Source of the DNA: Prevotellamassilia sp.
Lineage (GTDB): Bacteria > Bacteroidota > Bacteroidia > Bacteroidales > Bacteroidaceae
DNA length: 32,077 bases
Assembly: GCA_009775705.1 (NCBI GenBank)
Contig: VSQE01000024.1
Coordinates: 1-32,077, forward strand
Direction: 5' to 3'
The notes beneath the pieces were generated by a model, which was not told the origin of the DNA, made no database searches, and saw only the letters and a program-made list of their open reading frames with translations. Below are positions 1 to 9,300 of this stretch, piece by piece. Positions within the stretch are counted from its first letter, which is position 1. Each line of letters starts with the position of its first letter. The position numbers and the translations under genes were made by a program.

Positions 1-107
1 TTTACTAATAATCTGCAAATTGTGCAACTTTTTCATTTGTAAATATTTAGAATTTTAATTCAACCAACGGGTTTAATTACTCAAATTCTAAAAAAACTAC
101 GGAGATT

Positions 108-599
108 ATGAAAAAAATGATGATTCTCTTCCTGCTGCTTGTCTCAACGGGCGCAGGTGTCTATGCACAGAAGCAGAATAAGATGGGTGCCGTTGCAGGC
201 AAGGATATGGCGGCCCGACGTGCTACCCGTCTGGCTGGAGAAATGAAACTGGACAAGGCTACGGCGAAATGGTTCACCTCGCTCTATGCCGAATATCAGG
301 ATTCGCTGAAGTCCGTCCGCCGGTCTGCTGCCGGGGTGCGTGTTCCGGCCGACAGTCTGACGGATGCCCGCGCCGAGCAGCTCATTGAGGAGCGTTTCCG
401 GCAAAGCGAGACGGAGACGGCCGTCAAGCGGGCCTTCTATGCACGTTTCCGCGAGAAACTGTCGCCGGTGCAGCTGGTCAAGGTCTTTGCCGCGTCCGAT
501 TCGCGCCAGGGAATGCGCCGTACCATGCCGCACCAGCGCATGCAGCAGGGCGGAGCACGCGGTTTCGGTGGTGAAGCCGGCAGCGGAGACGGATGGTGA
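108..599 (+). CDS. Small secreted Spy/CpxP-like helical protein
   Basis: The 163-residue product begins with a clear signal peptide (MKK, a Leu-rich core, then Ala-Gln near residues 20-21), so it should be exported to the periplasm. The mature part is charged and mostly helical. Residues ~75-128 (LTDARAEQLIEE ... KLSPVQLVKVF) have the Glu/Arg-rich helical look and the LSPxQ-type turn seen in Spy/CpxP-like periplasmic chaperone or sensor proteins of Bacteroidales. The C-terminus is a Gly/Arg/Gln/Met-rich tail likely to be disordered. The ATG at 108 is preceded by GGAG at 101-104, an unusually good ribosome site for this phylum. It is followed at once by a terminator, so it is either a single gene or the last gene of an operon that starts before the window. 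The family assignment is an inference from composition and layout; no catalytic motif is visible. Confidence 0.75.
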   Translation: MKKMMILFLLLVSTGAGVYAQKQNKMGAVAGKDMAARRATRLAGEMKLDKATAKWFTSLYAEYQDSLKSVRRSAAGVRVPADSLTDARAEQLIEERFRQSETETAVKRAFYARFREKLSPVQLVKVFAASDSRQGMRRTMPHQRMQQGGARGFGGEAGSGDGW

Positions 600-631
600 T
601 CCGTCGGTCTGTTCCCGACAGGACGAAAAAT

Positions 632-677
632 AAAACGGCACTGGGGGTGCGCTCTGCTCCTCCGTGCCGTTTTTTGC
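632..677 (+). terminator. Intrinsic terminator of the Spy/CpxP-like gene
   Basis: AAAACGGCAC (632-641) pairs perfectly with GTGCCGTTTT (664-673), and the T-run continues to 675. It lies 32 bases after the stop codon. Confidence 0.85.
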
Positions 678-793
678 ATCTCCCTCCCCTTGTTCCATTG
701 CATCGGAATGGTGTTTGATTGGCAGCTTGACTTGACAAAATGAAAAATAAAATGCTAAAAAAAGCGGAATCCGATGTTTTTTTCGTTCCGCTC

Positions 794-823
794 TTGCATT
801 TCCGTTTGAAAGCCGTATCTTTG
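794..823 (+). promoter_or_regulatory. Bacteroidetes-type promoter of a small RNA
   Basis: TTG at 794-796 is followed by exactly 19 bases and then TATCTTTG at 816-823, matching the Bacteroidetes -33/-7 pattern. Transcription should begin near 829-831. Confidence 0.75.
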
Positions 824-828
824 CATCG

Positions 829-890
829 TGTTTTTCATAGTATTAGATTTAAGGTTAACAAGGTTGGGATACAGCGGTATCCCTTTTTTT
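829..890 (+). ncRNA. Putative ~60-nt small RNA, possible member of a paralogous Bacteroides sRNA family
   Basis: A consensus promoter and a perfect intrinsic terminator bracket only about 60 bases, with no ORF between them. The single-stranded part (TTTTTCATAG, TTAGATTTAAGG, TTAACAAGG) resembles, from memory, a sequence recurring in Bacteroides intergenic regions, possibly the reported family of paralogous sRNAs (FopS). I could not check that here. The promoter and terminator are seen directly; the RNA is inferred. It could instead be an attenuated leader for ahcY, but ahcY has its own promoter downstream of the terminator. Confidence 0.6.
866..890 (+). terminator. Terminator of the putative small RNA
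   Basis: GGGATAC (866-872), loop AGCG, GTATCCC (877-883), then seven Ts (884-890): a perfect 7-bp stem with a U-tract. Confidence 0.85.
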
Positions 891-954
891 ATGCCCTGAG
901 GCGGAGTCTTTCCGGCTCTCTCCTGATATCAAAATCAGAAAACCAGTTTCCTGA

Positions 955-986
955 TTTGCTATTGCGCTCACCTTTCACTATCTTTG
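955..986 (+). promoter_or_regulatory. ahcY promoter
   Basis: TTTG at 955-958, a 20-base spacer, then TATCTTTG at 979-986. The predicted start near 993 gives a leader of about 45 bases before the ahcY ATG at 1039. Confidence 0.8.
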
Positions 987-1038
987 CAACGTAAAGAAAC
1001 ATAAGGAACAAGAATAATATACCATATTTCTCACTTTT

Positions 1039-2457
1039 ATGGAAAAGGAACTTTTTTCGTCGCTGCCTTATAAGGTGGCGGACATATCGCTGGCCGCTTT
1101 CGGCCGCAAGGAAATCGAAATTGCCGAACACGAGATGCCGGGACTGATGGCCCTGCGCCGTAAGTATGCGGACAGCAAGCCGCTGCGCGGTGCCCGCATC
1201 ATGGGATCGCTCCACATGACCATCCAGACCGCGGTGCTCATCGAGACGCTCACGGCCTTGGGTGCCGAAGTGCGCTGGTGCTCCTGCAACATCTATTCCA
1301 CGCAGGACCACGCCGCCGCAGCCGTGGCACAGGCCGGTGTGGGCGTTTTCGCATGGAAGGGCGAGACCCTGGCCGACTACTGGTGGTGTACGTTGCAGGC
1401 CATGAACTTCTCCGGTGGCCGGCTGCCCGACCTCATCGTGGACGACGGGGGCGACGCCACCCTGATGGTGCATCTCGGCGTAGAGGCCGAAAAGGATGCC
1501 GCCGTGCTCGACACCCCCTCGGGCAGCGGTGACGAGGCCGAACTCAAAAGCCTGCTGAAGAAAGTGCTGGGGAGCCGGCACGGAGTATGGCAGGAGCTGG
1601 CGGCCGGAATGAAGGGTGTGAGCGAGGAAACCACCACGGGCGTACACCGCCTGTATCGTATGATGGAGCACGGCGAACTGCTGTTCCCGGCCTATAACGT
1701 GAACGACTCGGTGACGAAGTCCAAGTTCGACAACCTGTACGGTTGCCGCGAGTCGCTGGCCGATGGCATCAAGCGCGCCACCGATGTGATGATAGCCGGA
1801 AAGGTCTGCGTGGTGGCCGGCTACGGCGAGGTGGGCAAGGGCTGCGCCCAGAGCATGCGCAGCTACGGCGCGCGCGTCATCGTTACCGAGATAGATCCGA
1901 TCTGCGCCTTGCAGGCCGCGATGGAGGGCTTCGAGGTGCGCACGATGGAAGAGGCGGCGCCGATAGGTAATATATTCGTCACCACCACGGGCAACATCGA
2001 CGTCATCACCACCGCCCACATGCAGTGCATGCCCGACCAGGCCATCGTCTGCAACATCGGTCATTTCGACAGCGAGATACAGGTGGATGCGCTGAAGCGC
2101 CTGCCCGGCATCGAGGTGGTAAACATCAAGCCACAGGTGGACCGCTATGTCTTTCCCGACGGTCACGGCATCACGCTGCTGGCCGACGGCCGGCTTGTGA
2201 ACCTCGGCTGCGCCACGGGTCATCCCTCGTTTGTCATGTCCAATAGTTTCACCAACCAGACGCTGGCGCAGATGGAACTCTTCGCCCGCCGCCACGAGGT
2301 GGGCGTATATCGTCTGCCCAAAGCACTGGACGAGGAGGTGGCACGCCTCCATCTGGAAAGCGTGGGGGCACACCTGACGCGCCTCACTCCGGAGCAGGCG
2401 GACTATATCGGGGTGCCGGTGGAAGGGCCCTTTAAGGCGGAACATTACAGATATTGA
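1039..2457 (+). CDS. ahcY: S-adenosylhomocysteine hydrolase
   Basis: This cytosolic NAD-dependent enzyme reversibly splits S-adenosylhomocysteine into adenosine and homocysteine, removing the inhibitory by-product of methyl transfer. The 472-residue length is usual for the family. The N-terminus (YKVADISLAAFGRKEIEIAEHEMPGLM) is the family hallmark. The NAD-binding Rossmann motif GYGEVGKG is at residues 261-268, followed by the acidic residue of VTEIDP. VDRYVFPDG and SFTNQTLAQMELF are conserved later blocks. The C-terminal tail ends in FKAEHYRY, carrying the conserved Lys and Tyr that reach into the partner subunit's NAD site in the tetramer. A promoter lies just upstream. The YfhO-type gene follows after 18 bases, so the two are probably co-transcribed. 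No SAH-riboswitch-like structure was recognised in the leader. Confidence 0.97.
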   Translation: MEKELFSSLPYKVADISLAAFGRKEIEIAEHEMPGLMALRRKYADSKPLRGARIMGSLHMTIQTAVLIETLTALGAEVRWCSCNIYSTQDHAAAAVAQAGVGVFAWKGETLADYWWCTLQAMNFSGGRLPDLIVDDGGDATLMVHLGVEAEKDAAVLDTPSGSGDEAELKSLLKKVLGSRHGVWQELAAGMKGVSEETTTGVHRLYRMMEHGELLFPAYNVNDSVTKSKFDNLYGCRESLADGIKRATDVMIAGKVCVVAGYGEVGKGCAQSMRSYGARVIVTEIDPICALQAAMEGFEVRTMEEAAPIGNIFVTTTGNIDVITTAHMQCMPDQAIVCNIGHFDSEIQVDALKRLPGIEVVNIKPQVDRYVFPDGHGITLLADGRLVNLGCATGHPSFVMSNSFTNQTLAQMELFARRHEVGVYRLPKALDEEVARLHLESVGAHLTRLTPEQADYIGVPVEGPFKAEHYRY

Positions 2458-2475
2458 TATTTAAAGCTGGACACC

Positions 2476-5034
2476 ATGAAAGATAATCTCAGAAAACTAT
2501 TGCCCGATGCCGTTGTCGTTGTGCTGTTTCTGGTAGTGAGTTTTGCCTACTTCATCACTCCTGTCAGTCAGGGGCTGGTGTTGGGCGGACACGACAGCGT
2601 CGCCTCCATCGGACTGGGACGCGAACAACAGGAATATGTGGCCCGGACGGGCGAGATGACTCGCTGGACCAATTCCGTCTTCAGCGGAATGCCCACCTAT
2701 CAGATAGCGCCTTCCTACGGATCGTCTTCCCTGCTCAGTACGCTCTGGCATGTTTACGGACTGGGCACGGAAGGGGCCGTCTGCTACGTCTTCCTTTATC
2801 TGCTGGGCTTCTACATCCTTATGCGGGCCTTCAGCTTCAAGCCGTGGCTCTCGGCGCTGGGGGCCGTTCTTTGGGCGTTTTCCTCTTACTTCTTCATCAT
2901 CATCTCCGCCGGACATATCTGGAAGGTGATGACGCTGGCCCTTATTCCGCCTACCATTGCCGGAATGGTGCTCTGCTATCGCGGACGGTTGTTGTGGGGT
3001 GGTGCCGTGACGGCATTGTTCACGGCATTCCAGATCCTGTCCAACCACGTGCAGATGAGCTACTATTTCCTCTTCGTGATGTTCTTTATGGTGCTGGCCT
3101 ACGGCATCGAGGCACTGCGGCGCAAGACTGTCAGGTCCTATCTGCGGGCCACGGGAGTGATTGTGCTGGCCGGTCTGTTGGGACTGGCGGCCAACTTGCC
3201 CAACCTCTACCATACCTATGAATATTCCAAAGCCTCGATGCGCGGAAAAGCCGAGCTGACACCGCTGCCCGTCCGCGACGGACGGCAGGCCGAGGCAACG
3301 GACGGACTGGACCGAGACTACATCACGGCGTGGAGTTACGGTGTGGATGAGACCCTGACGCTCATGATTCCCAATTTCAAGGGAGGCGGAAGTTCCAGTC
3401 TGCTGGACAAGGAAGGCGTGGAGGCGATGGACGGCTATGCGCAGTTCTATGACTGTGCCGCCCAGACCCAGCAGCTGCTCATGCAGAGCGGGCAGCAGGC
3501 CACTCCGCCGGGGCTCATGCTCTATTGGGGCAACCAGCCTTTCACGGTGGGACCGGTCTACGTAGGTGCCTTCGTATGTTTTCTTTTCGTGCTCGGTTTG
3601 TTTCTGGTGCGTGGCCCGCTCAAGTGGGCGCTGGCGGCGTCCACCGTTGTGTCGCTGCTGTTTGCCTGGGGGCACAACAGTCCGGACATTACCGATTTCC
3701 TAATAGACCATCTGCCCATGTACAGCAAGTTCCGGACGGTATCGTCCGCGCTGGTCATTGCCGAGTTTACCCTGCCGCTGCTGGCCATGCTGTGTCTGGC
3801 CCGTCTGCTGCGCGAGCCGGAACTGTTCCGCACGAAACGTATCGCCGTCGGAGTGTCTCTGGCATTGACGGCCGGTGTCTGCCTGCTGCTGTGGATGTTC
3901 CCCGGAATGGCCGGCGACTGCCTGTCGGCCAACGATGAGGCGATGTTCGGGGCGATGTCCGGCGCGCTGCCGTCCGACTTTATCGCCACCTACCGCAACA
4001 GCATCACGCAGATCCACCACGCCATCCTGTCGCAGGATGCTCTGCGTTCCCTGATGATCATCCTGGCCGGTGTGCTGTTGCTTTGGCTCTATTCCGCCCG
4101 CCGCATACAGGGCTGGCTGCTCTGTACGGCGCTGGCCGTCATCAGTCTGACGGACATGTGGCAGGTGAACAAGCGCTATCTGAACGACGGCAGTTTCTCC
4201 GATCCTGTGGCACAGATAGACAATCTGGGAAAGACCCCGGCCGACAAGGAGATTCTGAAAGACAAGTCCTATTACCGTGTGGTGAACCTGGGCGGCGGCA
4301 ATCCTTTCAACGAAACCAGTAACCAGACCAGCTACTGGCACAAGAGCATCGGCGGTTACCATGCCGCCAAACTGCACCGCTATCAGGATCTTATCGACCG
4401 TCGTCTGCAACACGAACTGTCCGCCTTTGCCGGAGCTGTCGGCGCGGCCGAGGGCGACATGACACAGGTTAACGGCGACAGCCTGTCGCCTACGCTGAAT
4501 ATGCTCAACACGAAATATTTCATTTTCGGACAGGGCGAACGGGCACAGGCGGTTCTCAATCCCTATGCCAACGGAAACGGATGGTTTGTCCGGAAACTCG
4601 ATTTTGTGGATTCTCCCGACAAAGAGATGGCTGCGCTCGGCGGTCTCGACACGAAGCATGCCGCCGTGGCCGACGAGAAGTTCCGCTCTGTGCTCGACGG
4701 TTCGCCGCTGGGCGACGGCACGGTGCGTCTCACGAAATACGAGCCTAACGAGCTGCATTACGACATTTCTTCGTCCACGGGTGGTGTGGTGGTTTTCTCC
4801 GAGATCTACTATCCCGGTTGGACAGTCACCGTTGACGGAACACCCGTAGAGGCAGGCCGTGTGGACTATGTGCTGCGGGCGGTCAAGGTTCCCGCCGGCA
4901 ACCACAAGGTGGTGATGGAGTTCCGTCCCGGCAGCGTCTCGTTGACCGAGACGGTGGCTTATGCCGCCATCTTCCTCGTCCTTGCCGTTTTCCTTTTCGC
5001 CCTCTGGCGCGTAGTACGCAAGGAAAAGGCCTGA
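2476..5034 (+). CDS. YfhO-family polytopic membrane protein
   Basis: The 852-residue product has about a dozen hydrophobic segments (the first at residues ~12-32, the last at ~824-845) around large non-cytoplasmic loops. The first loop carries GGHDSVAS and WTNSVFSGMPTYQI, typical of Bacteroidetes YfhO proteins and in the place where GT-C glycosyltransferases hold their acidic catalytic motif. The C-terminal third is a soluble domain with LNMLNTKYFIF, ANGNGWFV and SEIYYPGWTVTVDG. In Gram-positive bacteria YfhO glycosylates teichoic acids; in Bacteroidetes the substrate is unknown, so an envelope glycosyl-transfer role is inference. It sits 18 bases behind ahcY and probably shares its promoter. 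It ends before a strong hairpin shared with the convergent ferredoxin gene. Confidence 0.85.
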   Translation: MKDNLRKLLPDAVVVVLFLVVSFAYFITPVSQGLVLGGHDSVASIGLGREQQEYVARTGEMTRWTNSVFSGMPTYQIAPSYGSSSLLSTLWHVYGLGTEGAVCYVFLYLLGFYILMRAFSFKPWLSALGAVLWAFSSYFFIIISAGHIWKVMTLALIPPTIAGMVLCYRGRLLWGGAVTALFTAFQILSNHVQMSYYFLFVMFFMVLAYGIEALRRKTVRSYLRATGVIVLAGLLGLAANLPNLYHTYEYSKASMRGKAELTPLPVRDGRQAEATDGLDRDYITAWSYGVDETLTLMIPNFKGGGSSSLLDKEGVEAMDGYAQFYDCAAQTQQLLMQSGQQATPPGLMLYWGNQPFTVGPVYVGAFVCFLFVLGLFLVRGPLKWALAASTVVSLLFAWGHNSPDITDFLIDHLPMYSKFRTVSSALVIAEFTLPLLAMLCLARLLREPELFRTKRIAVGVSLALTAGVCLLLWMFPGMAGDCLSANDEAMFGAMSGALPSDFIATYRNSITQIHHAILSQDALRSLMIILAGVLLLWLYSARRIQGWLLCTALAVISLTDMWQVNKRYLNDGSFSDPVAQIDNLGKTPADKEILKDKSYYRVVNLGGGNPFNETSNQTSYWHKSIGGYHAAKLHRYQDLIDRRLQHELSAFAGAVGAAEGDMTQVNGDSLSPTLNMLNTKYFIFGQGERAQAVLNPYANGNGWFVRKLDFVDSPDKEMAALGGLDTKHAAVADEKFRSVLDGSPLGDGTVRLTKYEPNELHYDISSSTGGVVVFSEIYYPGWTVTVDGTPVEAGRVDYVLRAVKVPAGNHKVVMEFRPGSVSLTETVAYAAIFLVLAVFLFALWRVVRKEKA

Positions 5035-5061
5035 CCAGACAGACGTATGTTTTTCATATAT

Positions 5062-5104
5062 CCATGCACCCTCCTGCCGGTTTGTCCGGCAGGAGGGTGC
5101 ATGG
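5062..5104. terminator. Perfect 19-bp hairpin between convergent genes
   Basis: CCATGCACCCTCCTGCCGG (5062-5080) and its exact reverse complement (5086-5104) flank a 5-base loop. It starts 27 bases after the yfhO stop. Neither strand has a strong T-run after it, so it may stop transcription by a non-classical route or act as an RNA-stabilising 3' end. Confidence 0.65.
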
Positions 5105-5135
5105 TTTGTATGTCATTTCCGCAGAGGCCGGAGGT

Positions 5136-5170
5136 ATAAGAAAAGCCCCGGACGGAAAACCGTTCGGGGC
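5136..5170 (-). terminator. Intrinsic terminator of the ferredoxin gene
   Basis: On the minus strand GCCCCGAACGG, loop TTTT, CCGTCCGGGGC (one G-U pair) is followed by TTTTCTTAT. It lies about 48 bases after the ferredoxin stop codon. Confidence 0.8.
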
Positions 5171-5217
5171 CGTTTGCGGGTGTATGTTTTGTAGCACCCT
5201 CAGTTCTTGTCCTTTCC

Positions 5218-5388
5218 TTATTCGCCCGGAGCGATGGCGCCGGAGGGGCAGACATCGGCACAGGTGCCGCAGTCTACGCAGGTAGAAGGATCAATTGAGT
5301 ACTTTTCGCCTTCGGAGATAGCGCCGGAGGGACATTCATCGATGCAGGTTCCGCAAGCGATGCAGTCGTCACTGATTACGTAAGCCAT
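5218..5388 (-). CDS. Clostridial-type 2[4Fe-4S] ferredoxin
   Basis: The 56-residue product is a complete bacterial ferredoxin with two CxxCxxCxxxCP motifs: Cys 9/12/15/19 (CIACGTCIDECP) and Cys 37/40/43/47 (CVDCGTCADVCP). Each group of three cysteines supports one [4Fe-4S] cluster and the fourth supports the other, giving a small soluble low-potential electron carrier. The two halves are visibly internal duplicates. It has its own promoter (5443-5473) and terminator (5136-5170), so it is a single-gene unit. Small ferredoxins serve pyruvate:ferredoxin oxidoreductase, Rnf and hydrogenases in anaerobes. Here it lies about 6 kb from a complex I operon lacking its NADH module, so it is a possible, unproven, donor to that complex. 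Confidence 0.96.
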   Translation of the reverse strand: MAYVISDDCIACGTCIDECPSGAISEGEKYSIDPSTCVDCGTCADVCPSGAIAPGE

Positions 5389-5442
5389 TGTTTTTGAAAA
5401 TTTAATTGTAATTGATTTTTAAATGTTATGTGTATGTGATCG

Positions 5443-5473
5443 CAAAGTTACACATTTCTTCGTTACGGCCAAA
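5443..5473 (-). promoter_or_regulatory. Ferredoxin gene promoter
   Basis: On the minus strand TTTG (5470-5473), a 19-base spacer and TAACTTTG (5443-5450). The predicted start near 5436 gives a leader of roughly 50 bases. Confidence 0.8.
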
Positions 5474-5499
5474 TCCGGAGTAACTTTTTTCCGCGGATT

Positions 5500-6210
5500 C
5501 TATTCAAAATAAAAGGAGAGCACCACCATGTGGGTAGTGGCGCGGTCTATGCTTTTCGTGAAGACCATTTGGGTGGGATCCAGCAGGTCGCTGCGGTCTT
5601 TTTTCAGGACATTTCCCAGTCCGATACAGAATTTGAGTTCGGGAATCAGTTTGAAGAAAGGAAGATAGAGGTCGCACCCCATGCCCAGTTCCAGCATGGT
5701 GTTGAATTCGCGGGTGCGCAGCAGGGTGTGTTTGCCGGCCGTCAGGTCGTACATGGGACTGATGCCTGCCAGCACGTAGGGGCGGTAGTTGTTGAATCGC
5801 GGTGCGCTGATTTTCAGGTCTACGGGTACGGCGATATAGGACGATTTCATGTCCTGCGTCTCTTCGTCGCCGGTGCCTGTGTCGCGGAAGCTGATGTGCT
5901 TGCTGCCGAAATGCAGGGAAGGATTGACGCGCAGGGCCAGATGCCGGCACAGTTTCCATTCGCCCAGCACGCCGACGCTGAAGCCGAGGTTGTGGTTGTC
6001 GTTTTGGGCCAGCCACTGCCGTCCGGTTTCCGGGTCCGTATATCCGTTGTTGGAGAGACGGATGCTCTGGTCGTGCAATCCGAAGGTGAAGCCGTAGTGG
6101 AAGCGCCGTTCGTCGATGAAGGGCTTGTTCTGTACGCGGCGTTTCTGCGCTCCGGCCGTCAGAGTGCAGAGGGAAAGCAGGACGAGTATGGAAAAGATGA
6201 TTCTTTGCAT
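5500..6210 (-). CDS. porT: PorT-family outer-membrane beta-barrel protein
   Basis: The 236-residue product has a signal peptide (MQRIIFSILVLLSLCTLTAGAQ) followed by alternating polar/hydrophobic strands typical of an 8-stranded outer-membrane barrel, and it ends in aromatic FYFE, as barrels usually do. The patterns KPFIDERRFHYGFTFGLH, NNYRPYVLAGISPMYDL and LPFFKLIPELKFCIGLGN are those I associate with Bacteroidales PorT proteins. PorT is needed for type IX secretion in Porphyromonas gingivalis; in species without that system its role is unclear. The gene is 166 bases downstream of purL on the same strand. No strong promoter was found in that gap, so it may be read from purL or from a weak promoter. 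Family membership is fairly secure; a secretion role here is inference. Confidence 0.75.
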   Translation of the reverse strand: MQRIIFSILVLLSLCTLTAGAQKRRVQNKPFIDERRFHYGFTFGLHDQSIRLSNNGYTDPETGRQWLAQNDNHNLGFSVGVLGEWKLCRHLALRVNPSLHFGSKHISFRDTGTGDEETQDMKSSYIAVPVDLKISAPRFNNYRPYVLAGISPMYDLTAGKHTLLRTREFNTMLELGMGCDLYLPFFKLIPELKFCIGLGNVLKKDRSDLLDPTQMVFTKSIDRATTHMVVLSFYFE

Positions 6211-6318
6211 GGCCGGTGGGTTTCTACCTTTATATAGAAACGCGGGATTTGTGGGTTTATTGTGTCAGGCGGTAAGGGGGCCGGTGAAGCAATTCTTGGG
6301 TCTGCCACACGGACAATA

Positions 6319-6356
6319 CGGCGGGAAGCAGCCTTGTGTGTTCCTGCTCCCCGCCG
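6319..6356 (-). terminator. Hairpin after purL
   Basis: CGGCGGGAAGCAG (6319-6331) pairs with CTGCTCCCCGCCG (6344-6356) apart from one mismatched or wobble position, 20 bases past the purL stop on the minus strand. There is no T-run, so termination is uncertain; it may simply protect the purL 3' end. Confidence 0.45.
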
Positions 6357-6376
6357 CGTATCTGTTGTGGGTCCGG

Positions 6377-9300
6377 TTATCCGGCTGTGTGCGTCTCTAT
6401 CCAGCGGCGGGCATTGACGAAGGCCTCCATCCACGGTGTCACGTCGTCTGCACGGCGTTCTTCGGGGTAGAAGGGATTTTGCCACGGGTAGAAAGCGCGT
6501 TCCAGGTGGGGCATCATGGCCACGTGGCGGCCGTCGGCACTGGCGATGCCGGCGGTGCAGTAGTCCGAGCCGTTGGGGTTGCCGGGGTATTCGTCATAGC
6601 TGTATTTGAGCACGATGTTGTAGCTGTCTTCGGGCAGGGGCAGGGAGAATTTTCCTTCTCCGTGGGCCACCCAGATGCCGAGCCGGTCGCTGCTGAGCGA
6701 ACCGAACATCACGCTGCGGTTGGTCTGGACGGTAAGGCCGAGGAACTTGCTCTCAAACTTGCGGCTGTCGTTGTGGAGCATGCGGGTCTTTTCCGTGTGT
6801 TCCGGATTGATGAGACCCAGTTCCACCATGAGCTGGCAACCGTTGCACACCCCGAGCGAGAGTGTGTCCGGACGGCTGTAGAAGCGGTCGAGGGCGGCTT
6901 TGGCCTTGGGGTTGAAAAGGAAGGCACCGGCCCAGCCTTTGGCGGAGCCGAGTACGTCGCTGTTCGAGAAACCGCCGCAGAACACGATCATGCTGATGTC
7001 GTCGAGCGTTTCGCGGCCGGAGATGAGATCGGTCATCATCACGTCTTTCACGTCGAAGCCGGCGAGGTGCAGCACGTAGGCCATTTCACGCTCTCCGTTG
7101 GTACCCTTCTCGCGGATGATGGCTGCGCGGATGCCGCTCTTCGTGCGCCGTTCGGGGCTGATGCCGAGGCTCTCGAAGGTGCCTTTGAATTCCGGGTGGA
7201 TGTGGTATTCCAAGGGCTGCTGCTTGTAGTTGACAAAGCGTTTTCCGGCACAGCCGTTCAGGCTCTGTTTCGTGTCGAGCAGATAGCTGGTGCGGAACCA
7301 TACATCGCGCAGGTAGTCGATGCCGAACTGGTAGGTGGCGCCGTCTTTTTCCGCGAGGATGTGTCGTTCCTCCACGGGCTGTCCCAGTTTGATATAGGCC
7401 ACTCCGGCAGCGTCGAGCACGGCCTTGAAGGCGGCTTTGTCCTTGTCGGCGATTTGAACCACCACGCCGGGGTTCTCGGCGAACAGTGCCTGTACGAGGT
7501 CGGCACCTTTGAAGCCGTTGAGCGATACTTCAAGGCCGCCTTCGGTGTTGGCGAAGCACATTTCGAGCAGGCAGGTGATGAGGCCGCCGGCGGAGACGTC
7601 GTGTCCGGCGAGCACGAGGCCCTCGTGGACAAGCTGTTGCACGGCGTTGAAGGCGGTGCGGAAGTATTCGGGGCTCTTCACCGTCGGTACGTCGGAGCCT
7701 ACGCGGCCCAGGCTTTGTGCGAAGGCGGAACCGCCGAGGCGCAGGTTGTCGAAGGAGAAGTCGATGTGGTAGAGGGAGGACTTCACGCCGTTGCGGAGCA
7801 CGGGGGTGACGGTCTTGCGGATGTCGCTCACCTCGCCGCCAGAGCTGACGATGACGGTTCCCGGTGAGATGATTTTCTCTCCGTCGGGATATTTCTGCGT
7901 CATCGAGAGCGAGTCTTTGCCCGTCGGCACATTGACCTGCAGGGCGCAGCAGAAGTCGGAGAGCGCCTGCACGCCTTTGTACAGGCGTGCGTCCTCGCCC
8001 TTCTGGGCACGGCACGGCCACATCCAGTTGGCGGAAAGGCTGACGCTGTCCAGACCGTCGGCCAGCGGAGCCCACACGAGGTTGGTGAGGCTCTCGGCCA
8101 CGGAGAGAACGGAGCCTGCCGCGGGGTCGGCCAGTCCGGCCTGAGGCGCGTGTCCGATGGCGGTGGCTATGCCGGCGCGTCCGCGGTAGTCGAGTGCCAC
8201 CACGCCGCAGTCGGCCAGCGGAAGTTGCAGCTCGCCCTGTGTCTGCTGGCAGGCCACCTTGCCCGTCACGGAGCGGTCCACCTTGTTGGTGAGCCAGTCC
8301 TTGCAGGCCACGGCCTCCAGTTGCAACACATTATTTATATAGGAGTCTATCTGTGCGGTGTCGTATTCCACGTCCTTGTAGCGGCGTTCCACCGTCTCGT
8401 CCGTCATCACCGTCTTGGGCGAATGGCCGAACATCTGTGCCACGTCAAGGTCGAAGGGTCTCACGCCGTCGCCCTGTTCGAAGGCGAAGTGGGCGTCGCC
8501 CGTGGTCTCGCCCACAACGTACATCGGGGCGCGTTCGCGTTCGGCAATCTTGCGCACGTGTTCCAGATGTTCTTCCTGAATGAGCAGTCCCATGCGTTCC
8601 TGGCTTTCGTTGGCGATGATTTCCTTGGCCGAGAGGGTAGGGTCGCCCACGGGAAGTTTCGTCATGTCGATGAGGCCGCCGCATTCCTCGACAAGTTCGG
8701 AGAGGCAGTTCACGTGGCCTGCCGATCCGTGGTCGTGGATGCTGACAACGGGGTTTACGTCCTCTTCGCAGAGGGCGCGCACGAGGTTGCTGGCGCGTTT
8801 CTGCATCTCGGGGTTGGCGCGCTGCACGGCGTTCAGCTCGATGCCGCTGCTGTAGCGTCCCGTCTCGACGGAAGAGACGGAGCCGCCGCCCAGCCCGATG
8901 CGGTAGTTCTCTCCGCCTACCACGACAACCTTGTTGCCCTTCTTGGGCTCGCCCTTCAGGCAGTCGCGCTTCGTGCCGTAGCCCACGCCGCCGGCCAGCA
9001 TGATGACCTTGTCGTAGCCGTACTTCTCGCCGTTCTCGGTGTGCTCGAAGGTGAGGACGGAACCGGTGATGAGCGGCTGCCCGAACTTGTTGCCGAAGTC
9101 GGAAGCGCCGTTGGACGCTTTGATCAGGATCTGTTCCGGTGTCTGGTAGAGCCATTTCCGCACGTCCAGAATGTCCTCCCAGGCGCGTCCGCCGTCCAGG
9201 CGGGGATAGGCCGTCATGTAGACCGCCGTTCCGGCGATGGGCCAGGAACCCGTGCCGCCGCCCATGCGGTCGCGTATCTCGCCGCCGGTGCCGGTTGAGG

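Larger units (their letters stand above)
600..1038. other. Non-coding stretch between the Spy/CpxP-like gene and ahcY
   Basis: This 439-base gap holds, in order, the terminator at 632-677, a weak inverted repeat (AGCGGAA 763-769 / TTCCGCT 786-792), a complete promoter plus short terminated transcript (794-890), and the ahcY promoter (955-986). I see no credible protein-coding frame in it. Confidence 0.7.

Noticed and set aside
54..68. A 15-base match (TTTAATTCAACCAAC) between the start of the window and the minus strand at 32009-32023.
   Set aside because: One match of this length between A+T-rich stretches is expected by chance in 32 kb on both strands, and similarity fades quickly outside it.
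763..792. AGCGGAA/TTCCGCT inverted repeat followed on the minus strand by six Ts.
   Set aside because: No minus-strand gene or promoter lies upstream to be terminated, and the loop is long.
889..2445. Long minus-strand open frame opposite ahcY (and similar long frames opposite yfhO, purL and the exported-protein genes).
   Set aside because: These are shadows of G+C-rich codon use in real genes: low complexity, His/Arg-rich, no family motifs.
6116..7867. 583-codon plus-strand open frame opposite porT and purL.
   Set aside because: It is antisense to the conserved purL glutaminase region and reads as Val/Gly/His-rich mirror sequence.
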